Shown piece after piece: positions 40,170 to 49,118 of a DNA stretch of 64,000 nt. Each line of letters starts with the position of its first letter. Position 1 is the first letter of the stretch. Under the pieces are notes generated by a model. It had not been told where the DNA came from. It saw only the letters and a program-made list of their open reading frames with translations, and did no database searches. The stretch lies in contig NZ_LN681225.1 of the NCBI RefSeq assembly GCF_000953655.1, forward strand, positions 2,321,001 to 2,385,000, in the 5' to 3' direction. Source of the DNA: Legionella hackeliae (GTDB taxonomy: Bacteria > Pseudomonadota > Gammaproteobacteria > Legionellales > Legionellaceae). The translations under genes were made by a program, and so were the position numbers.

Positions 40170-40910
40170 CTAGCTTGTCACCGTTGACAAGTGGCTCATC
40201 TGCATCTTTGCTAGTCGTTTTAATAGTTTTAACTTATTGGAGGCCATATTATAAATTTCACTAATTGTTTCATGTTGTAAAGCATCAAAAATGCGTCTTA
40301 TCTCTTCAATTGAAGCCTCGTCTAAAGAGCGCATTTCTGTACCCGCTATTAATTTTCGCATCTCTTTTAAATTAATATTAGAAAATTTATAAAATTGATT
40401 ATTCTGATATAAAAATTTTGGAAAAACTTGATGGGTTGAAATCTCATGTAAGTCTACAGAAATAACTTGATTTTCCAATGTGCTTTCAGATGATTTTTTT
40501 ATAAAATTTATTTGATTTAGGAAGAAAAATTCTTGAGAAATTCCGCTGATATCTCTATCTATTATCGAACAATTAACAACAGGAAGTCCTAATCCAATAT
40601 AATTTAAAAATAATAACTCAAATAAATCCTTAATATACGATTCAAAAGCAACTTCTTTACCGTTCAAAATGGTATTCAAAATATAATTGAAATCCAAACC
40701 TCTTCCACAATTACCATGCCCTCTGTGTGAATACCAAATTACATAAAAATAACCTTCCCAAGGAGTGGTTAAGTACTTCTCTACAATAGAGTTTTGTAAA
40801 TTCCTAATTTCTCTGGCTAATGTTGGTGTTATTACTTCTGCTAAGCTGGGCTTGAGACAAACCGAAACGCCTTTAGAGTTAATTTCTCTAATCACTAATA
40901 ACTCTAACAT
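40170..40910 (-). CDS. Orphan protein, 246 aa, strongly AT-rich gene
   Basis: Not recognised. ATG 40910 has AGGAG at good spacing, so translation is likely. The product is soluble, with LVIREINSKGVSVCLKP at the start, an aromatic stretch WEGYFYVIWYSHRGHGNCG around residue 52 with histidine, glycine and cysteine close together, and a basic helical C-terminus. Base composition is lower in GC than neighbours, and it opens onto a 621-bp AT-rich gap, both hints of acquired DNA. An effector is possible. There is no direct evidence. Confidence 0.65.
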   Translation of the reverse strand: MLELLVIREINSKGVSVCLKPSLAEVITPTLAREIRNLQNSIVEKYLTTPWEGYFYVIWYSHRGHGNCGRGLDFNYILNTILNGKEVAFESYIKDLFELLFLNYIGLGLPVVNCSIIDRDISGISQEFFFLNQINFIKKSSESTLENQVISVDLHEISTHQVFPKFLYQNNQFYKFSNINLKEMRKLIAGTEMRSLDEASIEEIRRIFDALQHETISEIYNMASNKLKLLKRLAKMQMSHLSTVTS

Positions 40911-41531
40911 ATAGACTCCTATGCCAATTAATATTACTCTTCTTTACGGCATCCAAGCCAAATGCATCCTTAATTCTTCTTCTTTTTACATCTGCTTAGT
41001 AGTAATATAATGTTACTTTTGATTATTTTTTTATCAGGTATTTTACAGAATAGAATCTCTTCAAATAAAAAACAAATAAAACCTAATTTTTTTAAACTAA
41101 ATTTATTCTGTCGTTAAAATCTTTTTTTTTTAGAAATCAAACGAAAATTCAAGGATTATTGCTAGTTTAAGTAATAAAATTTTTTTCAATTTTCATTAAC
41201 TAATTTTTCAATTAACTGCTGTTTCATGTGTATTGAGCGAATTTTTTTTTGATATTTCAAGGAAATACAAACCAAACAACTTTTTGTTTGTGACAAATAC
41301 ACAAGGTGTGGTGGTATTGATAGAATTCTTGGCGCTTGCTTTCTGGTTTTAGCTAAGAGGTGAGTTTTTCGTCTTATTCGACAGTACACTTGAAGTTTAA
41401 GTAGCTGATTGCCGCTTTGCGTCACCAGGCGGGATTGCTTCACTACCTTCATCAATGACGTAGGTCAGGCTCATGCACTTCTACGGGTAGAAAAAGCAAA
41501 TAGACGAGATAGGTTGATGAAATTTGTTAAA
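40911..41531. other. AT-rich gap with an embedded GC-richer patch; no firm gene
   Basis: About 40911-41320 is extremely AT-rich with long A and T runs. From about 41325 to 41520 composition rises sharply. Read on the minus strand this patch carries a 25-codon frame from ATG 41475 (SLTYVIDEGSEAIPPGDAK), then a stop, then a further open stretch (TSSVLSNKTKNSPLS). That looks like a degraded coding or mobile-element fragment. An 89-codon frame at 41186-41455 in another phase is open but protein-like only weakly. Confidence 0.35.
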
Positions 41532-41693
41532 TTACTTATCACTTCTCCTACTTTCAGATCGATTTAACAATTCATCAAAGCGCTCATCTAATAAATTTTC
41601 AATATTATCAAGCTGCGACATGAATTCATCCATCTTGAATTCTATACTTCGCAGGAGTTTTTCTATCTCCTCTAATCTTTTATTAGTGTCCAT
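41532..41693 (-). CDS. Small coiled-coil protein, 53 aa
   Basis: ATG 41693 has GGAG eight bases upstream. The product is almost all charged helix with heptad spacing of Leu/Ile/Phe (RLEEIEKLLRSIEFKMDEF, then LDNIENLLDERFDELL), ending in SRRSDK. It is a typical short oligomerising coiled coil. A longer frame on the opposite strand (41524-41712) is its serine/leucine-rich shadow. It lies downstream of the lysS terminator on the same strand. Family not recognised. Confidence 0.65.
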   Translation of the reverse strand: MDTNKRLEEIEKLLRSIEFKMDEFMSQLDNIENLLDERFDELLNRSESRRSDK

Positions 41694-41753
41694 TTTATTT
41701 CTCCATTTATAAATTTAGTATAGATAAGAAGTAGGAGAGAAAATGCGTTTCAA

Positions 41754-41786
41754 GAAAAAAATAAAGGCAGCCCAGGCTGCCTTTAT
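41754..41786 (-). terminator. Rho-independent terminator of prfB-lysS
   Basis: On the minus strand an 11-bp stem (ataaaggcagc with gctgcctttat, 4-nt loop) starts a few bases after the lysS stop and runs into a T-rich tract. It is a textbook intrinsic terminator. Confidence 0.9.
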
Positions 41787-41792
41787 AAAGAA

Positions 41793-43280
41793 TTAATTTT
41801 GCCGCATGTGAGGGAATAAAATAACGTCACGAATAGAGGGGGAGTTCGTAAATAACATGACCAGACGATCAATCCCTATCCCCTCTCCCGCAGTAGGTGG
41901 CATACCATACTCTAAGGCTTCAATATAATCACTGTCAAAATGCATGGCTTCCAAATCACCTGCATCTTTCTCTTCCACTTGTTTTTGAAAGCGCTCAGCC
42001 TGATCTTGAGCATCATTCAATTCAGAAAAGCCATTAGCAATTTCTCGACCGGCAATGAAAAACTCAAAGCGATCGGTTACTTCTGGATTGACATCATTAC
42101 GTCTTGCTAAGGGTGATACCTCGGTCGGATATGCGGTGATAAATGTGGGTTGAATGAGTAAATGTTCGACAGTTTCTTCAAAGACTAACATTTGAAGTTT
42201 GCCCAAGCCATCCGTAGGTTTATAAGTAATACTTAGCTGCTCCAAGAGCGTACGACAACCTTCAATTGAATCCAATTGACCTTGTGCTAATTCTTTGTGA
42301 TAGTATAAGATTGCTTCTTTAACACTCATTCTTGCAAACGGTTTTGCAAAATCAATCACATGCCCCTGGTAGTCAACTTGTTGCTTTTCCAATACCGCAT
42401 CACACAAATAACGGAGTAGTTTTTCGGTGAAATCCATCAAGTCATTGTAATCAGCATAAGCCTGGTAGAATTCAACCATTGTAAACTCAGGATTGTGGCG
42501 CGTAGAAATGCCTTCGTTACGGAAATTACGATTTATTTCATAAACACGTTCAAAACCACCAACAATTAATCGCTTCAGATACAATTCAGGCGCAATGCGT
42601 AAAAACATTTGCATATCCAAAGTATTATGATGCGTGATAAAAGGACGTGCTATTGCTCCCCCGGGAATCGGATGCATCATCGGCGTTTCTACTTCGAGAA
42701 ACTGATGACTATCCATGAATTGTCGGAATGCCTGAATCATTTTCGAGCGTACCAAAAAGGTTTTGCGACTTTCTTCATTCGCAATTAAATCCACATAGCG
42801 TTTACGATAACGCATTTCCTGATCAGCCAAGCCATGAAATTTATCGGGTAAGGGACGTAATGATTTTGTCAACAATTCCATTTGTTCAGCATTTACAGTC
42901 AATTCGCCGGTATTGGTTTTAAATAACTCACCGCTTACCCCAACGATGTCTCCTAAATCCCAATGCTTAAATTGCTCATACAGTTCGGGTAAGTCATTTT
43001 GACGGACATAAATTTGAATGCGTCCAGAGACATCCTGAATGTGAAAAAAGCTGGCTTTTCCCATAATACGGCGAAGTACAATCCGTCCAGCAACCACAGC
43101 CTTAACGTGTTGTTCAGCTAATGGTTCTTTTTCAATTTCGGTGTATTTTCTTAATAAATCAAGCGCTAAATCATGACGACGAAATTTATTGGGAAAATTA
43201 AATCCACTTTCACGTAAATCAGCCAGTTTTTGCTTACGAATCTGATAAACTTCACTTTCGTCTAAATGTTCTTCTGTCAT
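41793..43280 (-). CDS. lysS: Lysyl-tRNA synthetase, class II
   Basis: LysS charges tRNA-Lys. The 495-residue enzyme has an N-terminal OB-fold anticodon-binding domain ([20 protein letters not shown]) and the class II core: motif 2 [16 protein letters not shown] with [14 protein letters not shown], and motif 3 [12 protein letters not shown] near the C-terminus. Length is as in E. coli (505). Its ATG overlaps the prfB stop as ATGA, the classical prfB-lysS pair. Confidence 0.97.
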   Translation of the reverse strand: MTEEHLDESEVYQIRKQKLADLRESGFNFPNKFRRHDLALDLLRKYTEIEKEPLAEQHVKAVVAGRIVLRRIMGKASFFHIQDVSGRIQIYVRQNDLPELYEQFKHWDLGDIVGVSGELFKTNTGELTVNAEQMELLTKSLRPLPDKFHGLADQEMRYRKRYVDLIANEESRKTFLVRSKMIQAFRQFMDSHQFLEVETPMMHPIPGGAIARPFITHHNTLDMQMFLRIAPELYLKRLIVGGFERVYEINRNFRNEGISTRHNPEFTMVEFYQAYADYNDLMDFTEKLLRYLCDAVLEKQQVDYQGHVIDFAKPFARMSVKEAILYYHKELAQGQLDSIEGCRTLLEQLSITYKPTDGLGKLQMLVFEETVEHLLIQPTFITAYPTEVSPLARRNDVNPEVTDRFEFFIAGREIANGFSELNDAQDQAERFQKQVEEKDAGDLEAMHFDSDYIEALEYGMPPTAGEGIGIDRLVMLFTNSPSIRDVILFPHMRQN

Positions 43281-44384
43281 TGTTCCCCTACTCCCGCTTT
43301 TAAGCTGGCTTCAATAAATTGATCTAGATCACCATCTAGAACTGCTTGTGTATTACTCGTCTCCACACCTGTACGTAAGTCCTTTATTCGAGATTGATCA
43401 AGGACATACGAACGAATTTGAGATCCCCATCCAATATCAGATTTGGTCGCTTCCAAAGCTTGCTGCGCTGCATTTTTCTTCTGTATTTCCATTTCATAGA
43501 GCTTGGCACGCAATTGCTTCATCGCTTGATCTTTGTTCTTGTGCTGGCTTCTATCTGTTTGACATTGCACCACAATACCACTGGGTTCGTGAGTGATACG
43601 TACTGCAGAATCAGTTCGGTTAACGTGCTGTCCCCCAGCACCTGAAGCGCGATAAGTATCAATACGCAAATCAGCAGGGTTAATCTCAATATCTATATCA
43701 TCATCGATTTCGGGAGAAACGAAAACAGCTGCAAATGAAGTATGGCGGCGATTTCCAGAATCAAACGGTGATTTTCGTACTAAACGATGAACTCCAGTTT
43801 CTGTACGCAACCAGCCATAAGCATATTCACCGGTAAAATAAATAGTCGCACTTTTAATGCCTGCTACTTCACCCGCTGAACATTCAATGAGTTCGGTTGT
43901 AAAACCGTGTTGCTCTCCCCAACGCAAATACATGCGAAGTAACATTTCAGCCCAATCTTGTGCTTCAGTTCCCCCAGAACCAGACTGAATATCCAAGTAA
44001 GCATTGGAACTATCCATTTCACCAGAAAACATACGTCTAAATTCAAGACCAGCAACCCGTTGTTCAACGCTAGCCATTTCATTGGCGACATCATGAATCA
44101 TTGAGTCATCTTCTTCAACGCGTGCTAACTCAAAGAGTTCCGTTAAATCAGTAACCGATTGGCTTAACTGCTCTAATTGATGGACTACTGCTTCCAGTTG
44201 CGCTCGCTCGCGACCTAAGGCTTGTGCATGCTCAGGATTATTCCAAATTTCTGAGGACTCTAACTCTCGAGTTACCTCTTCCAAACGCTCACGCTTGTGA
44301 TCAAAGTCAAAGATACCCCCGAAGCGCTGTTATTCGCTTATCCAAATCAGCCAAAGTAAGATTGATTTGATTTACTTCCAACAT
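43277..44384 (-). CDS. prfB: Peptide chain release factor 2, with programmed +1 frameshift
   Basis: RF2 reads UGA and UAA stop codons. The gene starts at ATG 44384, and the first 25 codons end at an in-frame TGA (44307-44309). Continuation in the +1 frame gives the full 368-residue protein. Downstream are the stop-recognition SPF within [16 protein letters not shown] and the catalytic GGQ in [16 protein letters not shown]. The RF2 level is thus self-regulated: poor termination at the early UGA favours the shift. A translation starting only at 44284 would lose the N-terminus. lysS overlaps the end. Confidence 0.96.
44306..44320 (-). promoter_or_regulatory. prfB programmed frameshift site
   Basis: On the minus strand GGGGG (44316-44320) precedes TAT CTT TGA C. 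This is the conserved Shine-Dalgarno-like stretch three bases before the slippery CTT and the autoregulatory UGA. Confidence 0.93.
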
Positions 44385-44465
44385 GAGTGTCCTTTAGGTT
44401 TAAAAATAAGGGCATTATTGTACAACTAAAGCTAATTTCTGACCATAGGAATGTCATTTATCAAT

Positions 44466-45359
44466 CTAGGCCAAAATAGCTATATTTTTTTCTCTTTCCC
44501 AATGTTTAAGCGGTGACAGCTCTGGATTTTTCATAGCATTCACTGGTAAATAAAATGTCTGTTCCAGCAAAAATTGGCCACTTAAGGCGGCATGAGACAC
44601 GTGATCAGTGAAAGCTATCCATGTACTTTGTGCTTGAAATTCCACACGTTCTTTGCTGACTTTTAGTTGGTAGCCATCGTCCAATTTCATGCTGTCATGT
44701 AAATTTAATTGATAGTGATCATAAGCCGAACGTAGAGTCTTGGTTGCTTTAATTAAATATAATAATTTGGCAATGGAATAGCTATAAGGTGGAATACTCG
44801 CTGAAAAACGGGCCAATACATTTATAAAGGGTTCACCCAGATGCCAAATACGAGGCTCCCCATAAGGATTTACATTCGTGAAAACGCGTAGGATTCGTTT
44901 TCCATTCACGGGTGTCGCAGAAGAAGAATCAATATGTAATCGTGTGTCATCTTTTCGTCTTGAACTACTACGTCCTTTAATTTCCGCTGGACTATAACTG
45001 GTTCGTCCCCAAATAATTTCTTCGGTATAGCTTGGTAAGATTGTGGTGATCAATTTTTTAGTAAACTCAGCATAACGCTGCATAAATACTTTCAGAAGCG
45101 TAGCCATTGTTAAATTATGAGGTTGGGAATCCTTCCCTCCCAAATTTTTGGTTTGATAATTAAAACTGAAGTTCTTGTGCTTACCGTCCAGAATTTGATC
45201 GGAAAGTAACTGATTTTGCTCAGAAGCATCTAAATGAAAAGAATAAAACGGTAAATAAAGCACTTTTCCAGCTTCCAGGGAAATAAGCGCCTGATGCTTA
45301 GCATCCAAAGTTAAAGAATCTAAATCGTCGACATCTAAAGTATGAAGCAATTGATCCAT
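44466..45359 (-). CDS. kdoO: Kdo 3-hydroxylase family Fe(II)/2-oxoglutarate dioxygenase
   Basis: KdoO hydroxylates the Kdo sugar of the LPS inner core, converting Kdo to Ko, in a subset of Gram-negative bacteria. The 297 residues show the family's core: KDDTRLHIDS with the metal ligands His142 and Asp144, RILRVFTNVNP, GEPRIWHLGEPF, and a distal histidine in FTDHVSHAALSGQ (His253 or His256). The HxD...H set suits an active dioxygenase. No signal peptide, so it acts on the cytoplasmic side. It is a single gene between prfB and the cupin gene. Confidence 0.85.
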   Translation of the reverse strand: MDQLLHTLDVDDLDSLTLDAKHQALISLEAGKVLYLPFYSFHLDASEQNQLLSDQILDGKHKNFSFNYQTKNLGGKDSQPHNLTMATLLKVFMQRYAEFTKKLITTILPSYTEEIIWGRTSYSPAEIKGRSSSRRKDDTRLHIDSSSATPVNGKRILRVFTNVNPYGEPRIWHLGEPFINVLARFSASIPPYSYSIAKLLYLIKATKTLRSAYDHYQLNLHDSMKLDDGYQLKVSKERVEFQAQSTWIAFTDHVSHAALSGQFLLEQTFYLPVNAMKNPELSPLKHWEREKNIAILA

Positions 45360-45414
45360 TTACGGCCTCAGTTATATTTTAGTGAAATAGAGAAATTAAG
45401 AGTTGCACAATAGG

Positions 45415-45774
45415 CTATATTCTATCCAATTGACTTTTTGTTAACTCAGAAGTTGCATCACCGGTATTTAATGTGGTTTTCGGTTCCATCAATATAACAT
45501 GAACTTCTTCTTGAGCTACAGGCATATGTTCAATCCCTTTAGGAATGATGACAAATTCGCCTTCATTAAGATGAATATCTTTATCACGAAGTTTTATTAA
45601 TAATTGACCTTTTACAACCAAAAACAATTCATCTTCATTATCATGTTTGTGCCATACAAACTCGCCTTTAAATTTGGCAAGTTTTATGTGTGCATCATTT
45701 AGCTCTCCCACGATTTTAGGCGACCAATAATCATGGAATAACGCAAATTTCTCAGCTATGTTTATTTTTTGCAT
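45415..45774 (-). CDS. Cupin domain protein
   Basis: A single small beta-barrel of the cupin superfamily (119 residues). Motif 1 is WHKHDNEDELFLVVKG (two His and Glu as metal ligands), followed by GEFVIIPKGIEHMPVA with the last histidine of motif 2. All four metal ligands are visible. Substrate unknown. ATG 45774 begins the conserved sequence. ATG 45828 would add 18 non-conserved residues, and neither start has a strong ribosome site. It follows the VOC gene closely and may share its transcript. Confidence 0.87.
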   Translation of the reverse strand: MQKINIAEKFALFHDYWSPKIVGELNDAHIKLAKFKGEFVWHKHDNEDELFLVVKGQLLIKLRDKDIHLNEGEFVIIPKGIEHMPVAQEEVHVILMEPKTTLNTGDATSELTKSQLDRI

Positions 45775-45843
45775 AAAACTACCACACATTAAAAATTTTA
45801 TTGTATTCTTATTCACCGAAAAGATCATCTTTATAACTGTTAG

Positions 45844-46239
45844 TTATTTGTCTCTCTCTTTTCTATCGCCGTAGGGTCGTGTAATTAGCTCCATAAGATG
45901 ACCATCGGGATCCTCGAAATAAACCCCTCGACCACCATCCCAATGGTTAATCTCCCCTGGCTTTGCTTGTTCTGGATCAGCCCAATAAGTGAGCTTTTTA
46001 TTTTGAATTCGCTTAAAACTTTCATCAAACTCAGCTTCAGTCACTAAAAAAGCATAATGTTGCGGATGAATCGTGCCTGACATATTTTTATAATCAAGGC
46101 TAACATCGTTATTCGTATGTACCATTACGAAAGGTCCCCAATGTTTCGGTGTTGGAAGATTAAGTATTTCCGCTAAAAAATCTGCCGAAGCTTGATTATC
46201 ATGTGCCGCTACAATGGTATGGTTAAGGAAAACGGCCAT
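45844..46239 (-). CDS. VOC family protein (glyoxalase fold)
   Basis: The 131-residue product has the two VOC modules: LNHTIVAAHDNQASADFLAE with the first metal histidine, and GRGVYFEDPDGHLMELITRPY with the final glutamate, the usual pattern for active metal-dependent VOC enzymes. ATG 46239 has a perfect AGGAG upstream, so it is chosen over ATG 46257. The substrate is unknown. A cupin gene follows. Confidence 0.88.
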   Translation of the reverse strand: MAVFLNHTIVAAHDNQASADFLAEILNLPTPKHWGPFVMVHTNNDVSLDYKNMSGTIHPQHYAFLVTEAEFDESFKRIQNKKLTYWADPEQAKPGEINHWDGGRGVYFEDPDGHLMELITRPYGDRKERDK

Positions 46240-46322
46240 AATTTTCTCCTTCTGCAATAATTAGTCATTTTTAGATTAAGTTTAGCAAAACAAAACGAAG
46301 CTTTATTGTTCTTAATCTACTA

Positions 46323-46736
46323 CTAACTATTATTCATATGTGGATGCGTTTTGATAACAGCGCGATAAGCATGCAAATTCATGAGCAACTCTGCTTCCGC
46401 ATTGGATAGATGACAACTATTCATAATTTCCTCTTTATCCCCACCCATTTCTAAAATACGCAAGGCATGTTGGTAACCACCATCATTGTCTCGTTTATTT
46501 TCCAAGGCCTGCAGCTGATTATCCATACTAACGAGCTGACGATTAATTTCTGCAATTTGTTTAGAAAATCCCAAGTCAGCGTTCACTAGGACCATATGGC
46601 TACGCTGGAGTTGCTTTAATTCTTGCCTTATCCCTCGAATATTTTCTTTTAAACCTTCTGTCATTTTCTGCGAATTACGCATTGCCCTAAAAAAAAATAG
46701 ACTTAAGCAGACAGCAGCAATTAAAGCAATAATCAT
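46323..46736 (-). CDS. DUF2802 protein following motCD
   Basis: The 137-residue protein has an N-terminal membrane anchor (residues 1-15), a long coiled coil (about 25-80), and a C-terminal helix-turn-helix-like domain (ALRILEMGGDKEEIMNSCHL, SNAEAELLMNLH) typical of DUF2802. This family commonly sits after motCD in polarly flagellated gammaproteobacteria. Its start overlaps the motD stop as ATGA, so it is translationally coupled to stator genes. Role in motility is inferred from position. Confidence 0.8.
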   Translation of the reverse strand: MIIALIAAVCLSLFFFRAMRNSQKMTEGLKENIRGIRQELKQLQRSHMVLVNADLGFSKQIAEINRQLVSMDNQLQALENKRDNDGGYQHALRILEMGGDKEEIMNSCHLSNAEAELLMNLHAYRAVIKTHPHMNNS

Positions 46737-47569
46737 GATGGTTCCTTAGTTTTCAGTTCAGTTTTTTTAGTTTTATCAACTTTATCGACCTTTTTAGGTG
46801 ATATTTTTTCATAGTCATCCTCATCTGTTACTAGTTTTGGTGTCTTCATAACAATCGCTGGGTTTAATAAGCGGGGAATGGTTTTATCCTTGGCAATAAT
46901 CATATTCACGCGTCTATTTTTAGCACGCCCCTCTTCGGTAGCATTATCTGCTATAGGATATTGATCACCAAAACCTGTGACTGTAATTCGTGATTGCCCT
47001 ACACCAAACATTGTTAACATACGAGCAACTGATGCAGCTCTGGCTGCAGACAACTCCCAATTTGAAGGATATTGATTAGTACTAATAGGCACATCATCCG
47101 TGTAGCCCTCTAAAGCAATTGGGTAAGGCAGTTTTTTAACAACGTCGGCAATTTGCATCAATTTAACAAAAGCAATGGGCCTTAATTCTGCGCTGCCACT
47201 TTCAAACAAAGCTCCTGCCTTTATATCTAACTCTACCCACCCGTCTTGAGGATTCATTTGATAATCGGAATCTTGAAGCTCGGCTAAAGATTTAACAAGA
47301 TCGCCAAATGGATCTTTAGGGTTTGAAGTTGCTTCTGGACTATTAGGGTCTTTGAGCTTGGGAGGTTCATCGACAGGTTTTTTGTCTCCTTTTTTTGCAA
47401 AAGCTGAGTGCATCCCCTGAGCAAGAGATTTGTATTTTGAGACATTAACTGACGATATCGCATACATTACTACAAAAAAAGCAAATAGTAGTGTGATGAA
47501 GTCTGCATAAGATACCACCCAACGGTGGGCATCTTCATGGTTGTCCGCTTTCTTTTTTCTTCCGTGCAT
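46733..47569 (-). CDS. motD: Flagellar stator protein MotD (MotB family)
   Basis: MotD pairs with MotC as a stator unit anchored to peptidoglycan. The 278 residues show one membrane helix with the proton-carrying aspartate in VVSYADFITLLFAFFVVMYA. A plug/linker region follows, then an OmpA-like peptidoglycan-binding domain (IALEGYTDDVPI, NWELSAARAASVARML, GRAKNRRVNMII). A lysine/threonine-rich tail follows (residues about 245-278). The gene overlaps motC by 35 bases. Confidence 0.95.
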   Translation of the reverse strand: MHGRKKKADNHEDAHRWVVSYADFITLLFAFFVVMYAISSVNVSKYKSLAQGMHSAFAKKGDKKPVDEPPKLKDPNSPEATSNPKDPFGDLVKSLAELQDSDYQMNPQDGWVELDIKAGALFESGSAELRPIAFVKLMQIADVVKKLPYPIALEGYTDDVPISTNQYPSNWELSAARAASVARMLTMFGVGQSRITVTGFGDQYPIADNATEEGRAKNRRVNMIIAKDKTIPRLLNPAIVMKTPKLVTDEDDYEKISPKKVDKVDKTKKTELKTKEPS

Positions 47570-48317
47570 GCTGATGGTGCTGTCCGTAGTTATTTAATTT
47601 CAAGTTTAGCATATTAGGGCTCTCTCCACTTGCCATAGAAACTAATCCTTCTACAATCATCTCATCATGGTGAATCTGATTAGCAATACAGGTCTTTATT
47701 TTATTGGCTACCGGCAGAAAAATTAAATTTGCAAAACCCACCCCATAAATGGTAGCAACGAACGCAACTGCGATACCAACCCCTAATTCGCTTGGATCGG
47801 CCAAATTACGCATCACCTGTATAAGACCTAGCACAGCACCTAAAATTCCAATTGTCGGACTGTACCCCCCCATACTTTCAAATACGTGGGCTGCGCGCAT
47901 ATCTTGATCTTCAGTACGAACAATCTCTGTTTCAAGTACTTGTCTAATTGTTTGTTTGTCAACGCCAACCACCAGCAGTTCCAACCCTTGCCGCATTAAT
48001 AAATTTTTTTCTCGCTCAAGATGCTCTTCTAAAGAAAGTAAACCAAACTGTCTGGCTCTTCGAGCTAAATCTATTAATTGCTCGCGACTTCGATCAAAAG
48101 GTAATTCTGGCGGACGAAAAATCCAGGGTAAAATGCGGAAAGCTCGTCGAAATGTCTGAAACGGGGTTTGTATCATAACCGCCCCCACAGTACCTCCGAG
48201 TACAATAAACAAGGCAGGTAAATTAAGGAGCGAATGGATTTCTCCACCCTCAAACATTTGACCTACGATAATTGAAGAGAAAGCAATAATTAACCCAAGT
48301 AATGTCAAACCATCCAT
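47535..48317 (-). CDS. motC: Flagellar stator protein MotC (MotA family)
   Basis: MotC is the proton-channel partner of MotD. The 260-residue protein has four membrane helices (about residues 5-22, 30-52, 150-172, 182-203) and the cytoplasmic loop with charged residues that contact FliG. Conserved stretches are VLGGTVGAVMIQTP, ESMGGYSPTIGILGAV and GIAVAFVATIYGV. It resembles Pseudomonas MotC more closely than MotA. It lies 7 bp after fliA, with no chemotaxis genes between them. Confidence 0.95.
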   Translation of the reverse strand: MDGLTLLGLIIAFSSIIVGQMFEGGEIHSLLNLPALFIVLGGTVGAVMIQTPFQTFRRAFRILPWIFRPPELPFDRSREQLIDLARRARQFGLLSLEEHLEREKNLLMRQGLELLVVGVDKQTIRQVLETEIVRTEDQDMRAAHVFESMGGYSPTIGILGAVLGLIQVMRNLADPSELGVGIAVAFVATIYGVGFANLIFLPVANKIKTCIANQIHHDEMIVEGLVSMASGESPNMLNLKLNNYGQHHQHARKKKESGQP

Positions 48318-48324
48318 AGTGATA

Positions 48325-49041
48325 TCACTCCGGTAAGCGCGATTTTATACGAAGAGTTGCTTGACTGTGAATCTGCGAAACGCGTGATTCACTTACGCCG
48401 AGTACTTCACCAATTTCTTTTAAATTGAGATCTTGCTCATAATATAATGATAATACCAAGCGCTCTTTTTCAGGTAAGCTGTCTATAATTTGCGACAACT
48501 GGTTGCTCATATCTTCCTGCAAGACATTGATATGAGGTTCGGTAGAAGCATTTTCGCTATCAATTTTTAAAATATCGTCAGTAACTCCCAAATCATCAAA
48601 CCCATAGAGCTGACTTCCCGCTGAATCTTTTAACATTTCGTAGTATTCATCAAGACTCAACTTAAGTTCGCTGGCCACTTCATGATCTTTAGCATCGCGA
48701 CCCAAGCGATTTTCTACAATTTTCACCGCTTCTGAAATCATACGTGCATTCCGATAAACTGAGCGTGGCACCCAATCATTGCGTCGAACTTCATCAAGCA
48801 TATGTCCGCGAATACGAATGCCTGCATACGTCTCAAAAGATGCTCCTTTTGTTGCATCATAATGTCTCACTGCTTCCAATAAACCAAGCATGCCCGCCTG
48901 TACTAAATCATCCAGCTGCACGGTGTGTGGCAAACGTCCTAATAAATGATGCGCTATTCGTTTTACCATCAATGCATGGGTCTTCACCAGCATTTCCTGT
49001 GTCTGTTGATTCACTTTGCTGTACGCAGCCAAAGCATCCAC
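48325..49041 (-). CDS. fliA: Flagellar sigma factor FliA (sigma-28)
   Basis: FliA directs RNA polymerase to late flagellar and motility promoters. The 238 residues cover sigma regions 2 (LDDLVQAGMLGLLEAVRHYD, FETYAGIRIRGHMLDEVRR), 3 and 4 (LPEKERLVLSLYYEQDLNL, EIGEVLGVSESRVSQIHSQA). The start is GTG 49041 with AAGGAG at good spacing. It follows fleN and precedes motC. In Legionella, FliA also links motility to virulence traits. Confidence 0.96.
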   Translation of the reverse strand: MDALAAYSKVNQQTQEMLVKTHALMVKRIAHHLLGRLPHTVQLDDLVQAGMLGLLEAVRHYDATKGASFETYAGIRIRGHMLDEVRRNDWVPRSVYRNARMISEAVKIVENRLGRDAKDHEVASELKLSLDEYYEMLKDSAGSQLYGFDDLGVTDDILKIDSENASTEPHINVLQEDMSNQLSQIIDSLPEKERLVLSLYYEQDLNLKEIGEVLGVSESRVSQIHSQATLRIKSRLPE

Positions 49042-49118
49042 GATTTCTCCTTAGTCTTTTCCGGCTAAGCGCTTAATTTTTTATATTAAGTTCTTACCAA
49101 GACAAGTTTATAACTCCC

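Noticed and set aside
41186-41455. 89-codon frame on the minus strand
   Set aside because: No convincing ribosome site. Its first half lies over the GC-richer patch in a different phase from the protein-like frame, and its second half is AT filler.
41524-41712. 62-codon frame on the + strand
   Set aside because: Serine/leucine-rich, no ribosome site, and exactly antisense to a 53-aa coiled-coil gene that has GGAG at good spacing.
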